Assembly: GCF_038738535.1 (NCBI RefSeq)
Contig: NZ_CP046128.1
Span: 1,240,001 to 1,304,000 of the forward strand
Source: Bacillus pumilus
GTDB taxonomy: Bacteria; Bacillota; Bacilli; Bacillales; Bacillaceae
DNA length: 64,000 bases
Direction: 5' to 3'
Shown here piece by piece: positions 56,365-64,000 of the stretch. The notes beneath the pieces were generated by a model. The model did no database searches, was not told the origin of the DNA, and saw only the letters and a list, made by a program, of their open reading frames with translations. Every line of letters begins with the position of its first letter. The stretch's first letter is position 1. The position numbers and the translations under genes are program-made.

Positions 56365-57237
56365 ATGACACAAATCAAAACAGTTGGTTTTATTGGAATC
56401 GGTGTAATGGGACGCAGTATGGCAGGACATTTAATGGATGCCGGATATGAAGTTCTCGTTTATACAAGAACAAAAGCGAAAGCAGATGCACTCATTCAAA
56501 AAGGCGCATCATGGAAGCCGGAAGTGAAGGAGATTGCAGAACATGCAGATGCTGTCATCACAATGGTAGGATATCCATCAGATGTAGAAGAAATCTATTT
56601 AGGTGAAGAAGGGCTTGTGGCACATGCTGCGCCTGGTACCTATCTGATTGATATGACTACATCGAAGCCTCAGCTGGCAAAAGAAATTGAAATGAAAGCA
56701 AAAGAAAAAGGGTTGTTTGCATTAGATGCACCAGTTTCTGGCGGAGACGTAGGGGCAAAAAATGGAACGCTTGCGATTATGATTGGCGGAGAAAAATCAG
56801 CCTATGAAGCGTGCCTGCCCTTATTTGAGCAAATGGGCGAAAACATTCAATATCAAGGACCTGCAGGAAGCGGTCAGCATACCAAAATGTGTAACCAAAT
56901 TGCGATCGCAGCAGGTATGGTAGGCGTTGCAGAGGCCATGGCCTATGCCGAAAAATCAGGACTTGATCCAGAGCATGTGCTCAAAAGCATTACAACGGGC
57001 GCGGCAGGAAGCTGGTCCTTGTCAAACCTTGCACCAAGAATGCTGAAAGGTGATTTCGAGCCAGGGTTCTACGTGAAGCATTTTATCAAGGATATGGGCA
57101 TTGCACTTGAGGAAGCAGAACTGATGGGAGAAGAAATGCCAGGACTCGCGCTTGCAAAGTCACTTTATGAAAAGCTGAGCGAACAGGGCGAAGAAAACAG
57201 CGGCACACAGAGTATATATAAATTATGGGTAAAATAA
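56365..57237 (+). CDS. ykwC: YkwC, beta-hydroxyacid dehydrogenase (HIBADH family)
   Basis: 290 residues. NAD(P)-binding GFIGIGVMGRSMAGHL, substrate-binding DAPVSGGDVGAKNGTL and the catalytic Lys in GSGQHTKMCNQ. Related to 3-hydroxyisobutyrate and tartronate semialdehyde reductases; natural substrate unknown. ATG 56365 is 8 nt after AGGAGG. Followed by a terminator interrupted by repeat copy 3. Confidence 0.92.
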   Translation: MTQIKTVGFIGIGVMGRSMAGHLMDAGYEVLVYTRTKAKADALIQKGASWKPEVKEIAEHADAVITMVGYPSDVEEIYLGEEGLVAHAAPGTYLIDMTTSKPQLAKEIEMKAKEKGLFALDAPVSGGDVGAKNGTLAIMIGGEKSAYEACLPLFEQMGENIQYQGPAGSGQHTKMCNQIAIAAGMVGVAEAMAYAEKSGLDPEHVLKSITTGAAGSWSLSNLAPRMLKGDFEPGFYVKHFIKDMGIALEEAELMGEEMPGLALAKSLYEKLSEQGEENSGTQSIYKLWVK

Positions 57238-57240
57238 AAA

Positions 57241-57264
57241 GACCTGTCCCACTTAGAGACAGGT
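57241..57264. repeat. Left copy of duplicated terminator hairpin (locus 3)
   Basis: 24 bp around CCTGTCCC..GACAGG, matching 57440-57463 at 21 of 24 positions. It starts three bases after the ykwC stop and has no T tract. Confidence 0.85.
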
Positions 57265-57440
57265 CAGCGTGTAGACAAACCCTCGCATTCGGTGTCAGTC
57301 CTGCGTGCCGGTGCTCACGAATGTCAAATTCGCTCCGCTCCGGTACTCGTCCTTCCTAGGGCTGCAAAGGTTTTCTATCACGCTGAAAAGAAGACAAAAG
57401 GCTAAAATGAAGATCATTTTAGCCCTTTGTCAACAATCTG
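57265..57440 (+). mobile_element. Terminator-associated MITE-like element, copy 3
   Basis: 176 bp, from CAGCGTGTAGACAAA to TTTGTCAACAATCTG. Internal CACGCTG and the 3' hairpin (GGCTAAAAT / ATTTTAGCC with outer GACAAA / TTTGTC) are present. Bracketed by the two hairpin copies of the ykwC terminator. Confidence 0.85.
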
Positions 57441-57469
57441 GTCTGTCCCACTTAGGGACAGGTTTTTTA
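57441..57469 (+). terminator. Terminator of ykwC (distal copy)
   Basis: TCTGTCCC / GGGACAGG hairpin with TTTTTT. Confidence 0.85.
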
Positions 57470-57475
57470 GATATC

Positions 57476-58276
57476 TTATTTTCCGATGAATTGCTGCGTC
57501 CAGTAGTTGCCAGATTTCACATAACCAACACCGATATGTGTATAGTTTTTGTTTAAGATATTTGCTCTGTGGCCTTCACTGTTCATCCATGCAGTCACAA
57601 CTTCTTGAGGAGATCTTTGACCTTGGGCAATGTTTTCACCTGCTGTTTTGTAAGTGATACCGAATTGCTTCATTTGATCAAATGGAGATCCGTAAGTTGG
57701 GCTTGTATGAGAGAAATAGTTTTTATCTTTCATATCTTGAGATTTTGCGCGAGCAGATTTGCTTAGTTTTGAATCAACAGAAAGTGCTTTTAACCCTTGT
57801 TTTGCACGCTCTTTATTTGTAAGCTCAACGACTTCTTTTTCAAATGCATTCAAGCTGCTATCTGCTTTTGCTGCCGTTGTGTCTTTTTGGTCAGCTTTTG
57901 TATTGTTATTGTTGTTTGTGTTTTGTTTAGCTGGCGTACTTGGTTTAGAAGCAGTTGGTTTTTTCACTGATTCTTGTTTTTGTTCATTTTTTGCTTTGTT
58001 TACTTCTTTCACCACTTTTGTGCCAGTAACAGGTTGACCGCTTTTGATCAGCTTGTTTAAAAGAGCTTCGATCTCTTTTTGATTCGACTTGCTTAGCTTG
58101 TTTACATCTGAAGAGATATGTAATTTTGCAGCTAATGTATGAAGATCAATGGTTTGATGCTGTACATGTATCACTTGTTTCAGGTTAAGCTCCTTCGCAT
58201 CAGCTGAATGTCCTCCAGTGAACGTGATGAGTGCAGCAGCCGTTAGCGCTGAAAAAAAGAATGATTTCTTCTTCAT
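57476..58276 (-). CDS. ykwD: YkwD, secreted CAP-domain protein
   Basis: About 266 residues. Signal peptide with cleavage after HSADA, a helical region to about 110, a Lys/Pro/Asn linker and a C-terminal CAP (SCP/PR-1) domain: VVELTNKERAKQGLKAL, FSHTSPTYGSPFDQM, AGENIAQGQ, HRANILNKNYTHIGVGY. His and Glu of the CAP cavity are intact. Extracellular; role unclear, related to YlbC and YtxC-type spore proteins only loosely. ATG 58276 follows AGGAGG. Confidence 0.9.
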   Translation of the reverse strand: MKKKSFFFSALTAAALITFTGGHSADAKELNLKQVIHVQHQTIDLHTLAAKLHISSDVNKLSKSNQKEIEALLNKLIKSGQPVTGTKVVKEVNKAKNEQKQESVKKPTASKPSTPAKQNTNNNNNTKADQKDTTAAKADSSLNAFEKEVVELTNKERAKQGLKALSVDSKLSKSARAKSQDMKDKNYFSHTSPTYGSPFDQMKQFGITYKTAGENIAQGQRSPQEVVTAWMNSEGHRANILNKNYTHIGVGYVKSGNYWTQQFIGK

Positions 58277-58612
58277 ATTGTAACTCCTCCTAAAATCTTT
58301 GTTTTGTTTTCTCACAGAAAATCATAACATGGACTTTTTGTTATAAACGTACCAGCATCCTCCATTGACAATGCCTGTTTGTCATTTTTGTTAAAGTCAT
58401 AAAAAAAGCCGCCTCATATCAAAGGATAGGGAATTCTTCCATTTAAAGAAAACGACATAAACATACCAATATTTTAAAGTGTTAGTATATTTTTTTGCAT
58501 AATAGGGATTGACAGCTTTTTTTCACTTGTTTCGCTGTAACAACTATTACAAAAGTGTTACAATAATGAGTGGTAATTGTAAAAGATTGAAAGGATGAGA
58601 GGAGCTACATAA
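58277..58612. other. Divergent regulatory region between ykwD and pbpH
   Basis: 336 bp without a gene. On the minus side it holds the ykwD leader; on the plus side TTGACA at 58509 has no -10 at proper distance, while TACAAT 58559-58564 is a fair -10 for pbpH. Repeated TTAC/GTAA half sites cluster at 58536-58580. Confidence 0.5.
58546..58562 (-). promoter_or_regulatory. Possible WalR box at the pbpH promoter
   Basis: Read on the minus strand, TGTAAC-ACTTT-TGTAAT fits TGTWAH-N5-TGTWAH fully. It overlaps the likely -10 of pbpH, a position that would favour repression. Confidence 0.5.
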
Positions 58613-60739
58613 GTGGGAGAGAAACAGCATCAAGGTAGTGCCGAGCAGAAAAAAATCAAGCGCCGGAACGCCTGGAGGATTAATCTCTTTTTCTTCGCTG
58701 TCTTTAGTTTATTTGCTGGACTTGTGATCAAGCTTGGTGTGCTGCAGATCGTCAATGGTGAGGATTATAAAAAGCAAGCAAACCGAACAGAGGTCAAAAC
58801 AGCATCATACCCGTCCCCAAGAGGAAAAATGTATGACGCGAGAGGAAGAGTCGTCGTTGATAACGAAAGTGTACCTGCCATCGTTTATACATCAGAAAGC
58901 GGTGTGAAAGCGAAGGATAAGATTAAGGTAGCAAGAAAACTTGCGACTTATATAAAAATGGATACTGATTTTTTGAGAGAGCGTGACATTCGAGATTTTT
59001 GGCTGGCGAGCCATCCGAAAGAAGCGGATAAGCTCATTTCAAAAGCAGAGAAAAAGGATCTTAAAGCAAAGGATGTCTATCCGCTTCAAGTAGAGCGTGT
59101 GCCTAAGAAAGAAGTCAAGGCGATCGAAAAGGATGCAGAGGAAAAAGCAGTTGCAGCGATCTATCGTAGATTTACAGGCGGATATGCCTTTGAGCCTCAA
59201 ATCGTGAAAGCAATGGACCCAAATGAAGAGAAAAAAGGGGACGAAAAAGTTGCTTTACTCGATGAAACAAAAGAGTCAAAGCAGACATCATCCGTGAGTT
59301 TGACATATGAAGAGATTTCACTTGTGTCAGAGCATCTGGATGAACTGCATGGTGTAAATGTCATCAATGATTGGACAAGAAAATATCCGTATGAAAAGAC
59401 CCTTTATAATGTACTTGGCGGTGTGACCACACCAGAGCAAGGCATTATAAAAGAGCGTGAAGATTACTATATGGCAAGAGGCTACTCGCGAAATGACCGG
59501 GTAGGGAAGAGCTATTTAGAGTATCAATACGAAGATTTTCTGAATCCAGAGAAAGCGACTGTTCAATATACACAGGTTGGCGGGAAGCTGCTCGATGAAA
59601 TCAAGCGGACAGAGGGACGAAGAGGACTTGATCTTGCACTGACATTTGATATGGAGCTGCAAAAGGAAGTCGACAAGATCGTCGAATCAGAGCTTAGATC
59701 CGCTAGTGCGAGAAACTATATGATGGACCGCGCATTTGTCGTGATGATGGACCCTAACACTGGGGATGTTCTCGCAATGTCTGGCAAGAAAATGGATGGC
59801 AGAGACGTCACAGATTATGCCATCGGAACATTTACGACCCAGTACGAAATGGGCTCTGTTGTCAAAGGAGCCACAGTACTTGGCGGTTATCAGGACGGGA
59901 TGTCACACAACCAATCCTATATGGATACACCGCTTTATTTTGCAGGAAGTAATGGAAAGCCGAAACAGTCTTACAAAGTTCTTGGATGGGTCAATGACCT
60001 TCAGGCTCTCCAAAAAAGTTCCAACGTCTACATGTTCCAAGTAGCGATGAGAATGGCGGGCATCACCTATCAAAAGGATGGTCCGTTACCGGCAAGACCT
60101 GAGCACCTGCAAAAAATGAGAAACTATTATGCGCAATTCGGTCTTGGCGTAAAAACAGGGATCGACCTGCCGCAGGAATCAAGCGGGATGCAGACACATC
60201 CTAAGACGGTCGGCGGACTTTTGCTCGATGAAGCAATTGGCCAGTATGACACGTATACACCGCTTCAAGTTGCCCAGTACATGTCGACGATCGCCAATGG
60301 AGGAAATCGCGTTCAGCCAAGAGTGGTGAAAAGCGTTCACCTTCCAACGAAGAAGGATGAAGTAGGCCCAGTCGTGAAAAAATATGAGCCGAAGGTGCTG
60401 AACACGATTAACAACTCGAAAGCAGATATTGACCGCGTCAAAATGGGGCTGAAAATGGTCACATCGACCGGCGGTACTGCCGCTGGCCGCTTTGGTCAGC
60501 ATGATGTCGCTGGAAAAACAGGGACGGCCCAAACCTTTTACTATGGTGCCAACCGCAGCTGGTGGGGAAATCCCACATACAATTTAACCTTTGGGGGATA
60601 TTATCCGTCGTCCAATCCGAAGGTGGCTTTTAGTGTCGTGACACCTTATGTCTCAGATAAAGATTCCGTCATTAAAACCATCCCAAGTAAAATTATTGAT
60701 AAGTACGTTGAATTACAAAAGAAATATGAAAAGCAGTAA
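58613..60739 (+). CDS. pbpH: Class B penicillin-binding protein PbpH
   Basis: 708 residues. Membrane anchor at about 25-45, dimerisation domain, then transpeptidase with EMGSVVKGATVL (catalytic Ser, SxxK), SSN in LQKSSNVYMFQ and KTGTAQT. PbpH and PBP2a are redundant for rod shape in B. subtilis. GTG 58613 follows GAGGAG at 9 nt. Confidence 0.94.
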   Translation: MGEKQHQGSAEQKKIKRRNAWRINLFFFAVFSLFAGLVIKLGVLQIVNGEDYKKQANRTEVKTASYPSPRGKMYDARGRVVVDNESVPAIVYTSESGVKAKDKIKVARKLATYIKMDTDFLRERDIRDFWLASHPKEADKLISKAEKKDLKAKDVYPLQVERVPKKEVKAIEKDAEEKAVAAIYRRFTGGYAFEPQIVKAMDPNEEKKGDEKVALLDETKESKQTSSVSLTYEEISLVSEHLDELHGVNVINDWTRKYPYEKTLYNVLGGVTTPEQGIIKEREDYYMARGYSRNDRVGKSYLEYQYEDFLNPEKATVQYTQVGGKLLDEIKRTEGRRGLDLALTFDMELQKEVDKIVESELRSASARNYMMDRAFVVMMDPNTGDVLAMSGKKMDGRDVTDYAIGTFTTQYEMGSVVKGATVLGGYQDGMSHNQSYMDTPLYFAGSNGKPKQSYKVLGWVNDLQALQKSSNVYMFQVAMRMAGITYQKDGPLPARPEHLQKMRNYYAQFGLGVKTGIDLPQESSGMQTHPKTVGGLLLDEAIGQYDTYTPLQVAQYMSTIANGGNRVQPRVVKSVHLPTKKDEVGPVVKKYEPKVLNTINNSKADIDRVKMGLKMVTSTGGTAAGRFGQHDVAGKTGTAQTFYYGANRSWWGNPTYNLTFGGYYPSSNPKVAFSVVTPYVSDKDSVIKTIPSKIIDKYVELQKKYEKQ

Positions 60740-60750
60740 ACAGCAGAGAG

Positions 60751-60778
60751 CACAGCAAGAGAATGTGCTCTTTTTTGT
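60751..60778 (+). terminator. Terminator of pbpH
   Basis: GAGCACA / TGTGCTC then TTTTTT. Confidence 0.9.
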
Positions 60779-60807
60779 TGAAAATATGGACGTTTCCCTC
60801 GATGACG

Positions 60808-60835
60808 GAAGGAAAATACGGGTTTTCTAGCGAAT
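60808..60835 (+). promoter_or_regulatory. kinA: Sigma-H promoter of kinA
   Basis: GAAGGAAAA (fits RNAGGAWWW), 12 nt, AGCGAAT (fits RNNGAAT): no mismatch to the sigma-H consensus, 60 bases upstream of kinA. Confidence 0.92.
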
Positions 60836-60894
60836 CTTTTTTATACATCAATCTAAGGACAACCCTAAAAAATGAAAAGGAGGGTCGGACGACG

Positions 60895-62724
60895 ATGGAA
60901 CAAAAAATGAAAGATTCGAATCAGCTTTATTCGAATATCGATTTACATGCCGTTCTTTCTTCTAATGGCCGCTTTCTCTACATTTCTTCTAACTGTAAGC
61001 AGCTTTTGCTCTATGAACAAAAGGATTTACTAGGGTGTTTTTTGAAAGACTATGTTCATACCGAAGATCAATTTCTCGTCGAGAGTTATTTCTACAATCA
61101 GCACATGCTAGAGATTTGCCACTTTAGGCTGCTTAGAAGTGATCTAACAGCTGTATGGATTGAAGCAAGTATTGATTTTGTTGCTTGTGATGAGTTAGAC
61201 AGCGAATTAAGTAGAGAAATGATCCTAAAAATGAGGGTGCTGGACGCTGAACCGCAAAAAGCAGCATTTCAAACAACATCAGAAGTGTCAGAACAGTCGT
61301 TAGGCAGTCTGCCGGCTTTCCAACATGTCAGTGAAGCTGAACAATTGATTGCCATGCTGCCAAATCCGTTGTGTATTACGATATTAGGGGAAATTGTTTA
61401 TGCGAATGATGCGATGCTTCAATTAATGGGGGTATGTACAAGAGATGACATGATCGGCAAATCTGCATTTGACTTTATTGCTGAGGAGTACCATGACATT
61501 GTGAGAAGCCGAATTACGAGGCTGCAGCAAGGTCTTCCAGTCGGAATGATTGAACAGATTTGGAAGCGGAAAGATGGAAGCAGCATTCATATCGAAGTGA
61601 AGTCATCACCTACGATCTATCAAAATCAGCAGGCAGAGCTTTTGCTGTTAGTAGACATCTCATCCCGTAAGAAATTCCAAACCGTTCTTCAAAAAAGCCG
61701 GGAGCGGTATCAGCTGCTCATCCAAAACTCCATTGATACGATTGCGGTCATTCATGATCATAAATGGGTGTTTATGAATGAATCAGGCATTAAATTATTT
61801 GAAGCCGAGCATTACGATAAATTAATAGGAAAGGATATTTTCCACCAGATCCATTCCTGTGACCAGCAAAAAGTGAAAAAGAGCTTGTCGCGTATTATTG
61901 AAAGAGCATCAGATTCCGAGATTGTCACGATGAGCTGTCATACATTTAAACACAAGCTGATTTATACTGAAATGGTGTGTATCCCAACCACATTCTTTGG
62001 GGAAACAGCCGTTCAAATTATTTTAAGAGATATATCGGAACGTAAGCAGACAGAAGAGCTCATGCTCCGATCTGAAAAATTATCGATCGCAGGTCAATTG
62101 GCAGCTGGCATTGCACATGAAATCAGGAACCCATTGACCGCTATCAAAGGCTTTTTGCAGCTCATTAAACCGAAAACAAAAGATCGCGATCAATATTTCG
62201 AGATTGTTTTCTCTGAGCTGAGCCGGATAGAGATTATATTAAGCGAGTTGCTCATGCTGGCAAAACCGCAGCAAACGGCATCGATGCAGACACTTGATTT
62301 GAAAAAAATCATCAGCGAAGTCACGGCTCTATTAGAGACACAAGCGAACTTAAATGGTATTTTAATGAACACAAGTGAGATAGAAGAGGATCTCCTGATG
62401 AACGGGGATCAAAATCAGCTCAAGCAGGTGTTTATCAATTTAATCAAAAATGCCGTCGAATCCATGCCGGACGGAGGTAAGGTTGACATTACGGCCAAAG
62501 CAGAAAGAGATGGGATTCTCGTTACCATTCGTGATGAAGGGGTCGGCATTCCTGAATCGGTCATGAAGCGAATAGGAGAGCCCTTTTTAACGACAAAGGA
62601 AAAAGGCACTGGACTTGGCCTCATGGTGACATTTAATATTTTAGAAAATCACAACGGGACGATCCGTGTGGATAGTCATCCCGAAAAGGGCACCGTATTT
62701 CACATCATGTTTCCTGCAAAATAA
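60895..62724 (+). CDS. kinA: Major sporulation sensor kinase KinA
   Basis: 609 residues. Three PAS domains (DIHAVLSSNGRFLYISS-like opening, LLVDISSRKKFQ, IILRDISERKQTEEL), HisKA with GQLAAGIAHEIRNPLTAIKGF (phospho-His) and HATPase with INLIKNAVESMPDGG and GTGLGLMVTFNI. KinA is the main phosphate donor to Spo0F at sporulation onset. ATG 60895 follows AAAGGAGG; the 44-codon longer frame spans the sigma-H promoter. Confidence 0.96.
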   Translation: MEQKMKDSNQLYSNIDLHAVLSSNGRFLYISSNCKQLLLYEQKDLLGCFLKDYVHTEDQFLVESYFYNQHMLEICHFRLLRSDLTAVWIEASIDFVACDELDSELSREMILKMRVLDAEPQKAAFQTTSEVSEQSLGSLPAFQHVSEAEQLIAMLPNPLCITILGEIVYANDAMLQLMGVCTRDDMIGKSAFDFIAEEYHDIVRSRITRLQQGLPVGMIEQIWKRKDGSSIHIEVKSSPTIYQNQQAELLLLVDISSRKKFQTVLQKSRERYQLLIQNSIDTIAVIHDHKWVFMNESGIKLFEAEHYDKLIGKDIFHQIHSCDQQKVKKSLSRIIERASDSEIVTMSCHTFKHKLIYTEMVCIPTTFFGETAVQIILRDISERKQTEELMLRSEKLSIAGQLAAGIAHEIRNPLTAIKGFLQLIKPKTKDRDQYFEIVFSELSRIEIILSELLMLAKPQQTASMQTLDLKKIISEVTALLETQANLNGILMNTSEIEEDLLMNGDQNQLKQVFINLIKNAVESMPDGGKVDITAKAERDGILVTIRDEGVGIPESVMKRIGEPFLTTKEKGTGLGLMVTFNILENHNGTIRVDSHPEKGTVFHIMFPAK

Positions 62725-62752
62725 AAACAACGGCAAGAGAGCCGTTGTTTCA
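62725..62752. terminator. Bidirectional terminator between kinA and patA
   Basis: AAACAACGGC / GCCGTTGTTT; the T run is better on the minus strand, where it follows the patA stop. Confidence 0.85.
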
Positions 62753-63919
62753 GTCTGTGAAATGAATGGAACGTTTTTCAAGGACGAATTGTTCTAGGCG
62801 GTCAAGTCCTTCTTTCAGTGTTTCAAGTGAATAAGCATAGGACAGACGCACATACCCTTCGCCGAGTGGAGAGAAAGCAGACCCTGGTACAACCGCAAGT
62901 CTTGTACTTTCTAACAGCTCCATACAAAAATCAAAGGAACTCATCCCAAACGATTCAATGGATGGAAAAATATAAAAAGCGCCAGAAGGCTTAATGACCG
63001 GAAGCCCCATTGAAATGAGCCGATCATATACATAATCGAGTCTTTTCTTATATTGCTCTCTCATGATGAGTGCATCATCCACACCATTTGTCACAGCTTC
63101 AAGTGCCGCCTTTTGTGAGACAGCCGAGGCACAAGACACGTTATATTGATGTACTTTTAATACATGTTTAGCAATTGGAGCTGAAGCAAATAAAAAGCCA
63201 ATTCTCCAACCGGTCATGCTATGAGATTTAGACAGTCCGTTAATCACAATGGTCTGTTCCTTTAAGAAAGAGGCAATTGAATGATGCGGCCGGTCAAATG
63301 TCAGCTCGCTATAGATTTCGTCTGATAAAATAAAGATGTCTTTTCCTTCAAGGAGCTGGGCAATCTCTTTCAATTCTTCTTCCGAAAGCGTGACACCAGT
63401 TGGATTCGAAGGATAAGGAAGTACAACACACTTTGTCTTTTCCGTTAATGCATCCTCAATCAGTTTGGCATTTAATTTAAAGCCAGCATTCGTTGTGTCG
63501 ATATGTACGGGCTTCCCGCCGCACATTCGAATGATCGGTTCATAGCCAGGGTAGACAGGTCCAGGTAAAATGACCTCGTCACCCTCTGACAAAATGGTTC
63601 GAAACGCAGCATCAATCGCTTGACTTGCACCTGTCGTCACAATGATTTCTGACTCTGCATCATAATCAAGATTGACTTTCTTCTTGATGTAGTGCTGGAT
63701 CGCTTGTCTTAGCTCTAGGAAACCAGCATTATGAGTGTACGAGGTGAAATTCTCGTCAATGGCTGCTTTGGCAGCTGTTTTGACATGATGCGGCGTATAA
63801 AAATCGGGCTGGCCTATCGTCAAAGAAACGACATCCTCATATGACGATACGAGATTTGAAAATGTTCGAATGCCTGAAATTTCAATATCCTTTACTCTTG
63901 GATTCAGCAAATGCTCCAT
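62750..63919 (-). CDS. patA: PatA, aminotransferase (acetyl-diaminopimelate type)
   Basis: 389 residues, class I aminotransferase. Cofactor Lys in INGLSKSHSMTGWRIG, YPSNPTGV and LSDEIYSEL for cofactor contacts, VRLSYAYS for the carboxylate Arg. In Bacillus PatA is assigned to lysine/diaminopimelate synthesis (N-acetyl-LL-diaminopimelate aminotransferase). ATG 63919 follows AAGGTGATG. The last 81 bases of the window hold its promoter region and no gene that I can see. Confidence 0.92.
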   Translation of the reverse strand: MEHLLNPRVKDIEISGIRTFSNLVSSYEDVVSLTIGQPDFYTPHHVKTAAKAAIDENFTSYTHNAGFLELRQAIQHYIKKKVNLDYDAESEIIVTTGASQAIDAAFRTILSEGDEVILPGPVYPGYEPIIRMCGGKPVHIDTTNAGFKLNAKLIEDALTEKTKCVVLPYPSNPTGVTLSEEELKEIAQLLEGKDIFILSDEIYSELTFDRPHHSIASFLKEQTIVINGLSKSHSMTGWRIGFLFASAPIAKHVLKVHQYNVSCASAVSQKAALEAVTNGVDDALIMREQYKKRLDYVYDRLISMGLPVIKPSGAFYIFPSIESFGMSSFDFCMELLESTRLAVVPGSAFSPLGEGYVRLSYAYSLETLKEGLDRLEQFVLEKRSIHFTD

Positions 63920-64000
63920 TTCTCATCACCTTAAAAATTTATGTTTTTATCCTATTTTACCATTCACTGCATAAATGTCACCCGCGAAAGGCACTGGATA

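Noticed and set aside
57305..57556. An 83-codon frame across repeat copy 3 and the ykwD end
   Set aside because: Overlaps the repeat and the antisense of ykwD; no binding site.
58509..58540. TTGACA as -35 of pbpH
   Set aside because: No acceptable -10 at 16-18 nt; TACAAT at 58559 is too far from it.
60763..60894. N-terminal extension of KinA by 44 codons
   Set aside because: Starts in the pbpH terminator and spans the sigma-H promoter, so it lies largely upstream of the kinA transcript.

Overview
The window is a chromosomal stretch from a low-G+C Gram-positive spore former of the Bacillus subtilis group. Gene order follows the B. subtilis 168 segment from mgtE/tnrA to patA almost throughout, and many proteins are recognisable one-to-one orthologues. 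The differences fit a member of the B. pumilus/safensis/altitudinis lineage: different small genes, no mtnU, ykvA or ykvN-ykvR block, a LysR/cupin pair and an SDR gene. The species call is inference; no database search was run. There are no rRNA or tRNA genes, no prophage, no CRISPR array and no transposase gene.

Layout. 1-4.1 kb: end of mgtE, a lipoprotein, a LysR regulator divergent from a cupin gene, tnrA with its own TnrA box, the small genes ykzB-ykoL, and MarR-type ykoM. 4.3-8.7 kb: ykoW (MHYT-PAS-GGDEF-EAL), ykoX (DedA), and ykoY behind a Mn2+ riboswitch. 8.7-15.5 kb: sigI-rsgI, sspD, ykrK facing htpX, ktrD, a DUF421 protein and two small hydrophilic proteins. 15.5-19.8 kb: acyltransferase ykrP, kinE, ogt. 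19.8-27 kb: the complete methionine salvage set mtnKA, mtnE and mtnWXBD, with two SAM-I riboswitches. 27-31.4 kb: spo0E, kinD, mhqR, motAB. 31.4-37.7 kb: clpE under three CtsR boxes, ykvI, and queCDEF behind a preQ1 riboswitch. 38-45.6 kb: small genes, ykvS, ykvT, ykvU, stoA, the iron-efflux ATPase pfeT/zosA with adjacent Fur and PerR boxes, and ykvY. 45.7-52 kb: ykvZ, glcT and ptsGHI. 52-57.2 kb: splAB, mcpC, an SDR and ykwC. 57.5-64 kb: ykwD, pbpH, kinA behind a sigma-H promoter, and patA.

How it fits together. Much of the window serves entry into sporulation and the spore itself: kinases KinA, KinD and KinE, phosphatase Spo0E, SspD, SplAB and YkvT. The rest covers envelope and heat stress (SigI-RsgI, HtpX, ClpE), metal and nitrogen control (TnrA, PfeT, YkoY), sulfur salvage, queuosine synthesis, glucose uptake and motility.

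The least expected structure is a 176-178 bp intergenic element present three times (4111-4288, 39835-40010, 57265-57440). Each copy sits between two copies of a rho-independent terminator hairpin. The hairpin differs from locus to locus but is the same or nearly the same on the two sides of each copy. This looks like a non-autonomous mobile element that targets terminators and duplicates the 21-24 bp hairpin on insertion.
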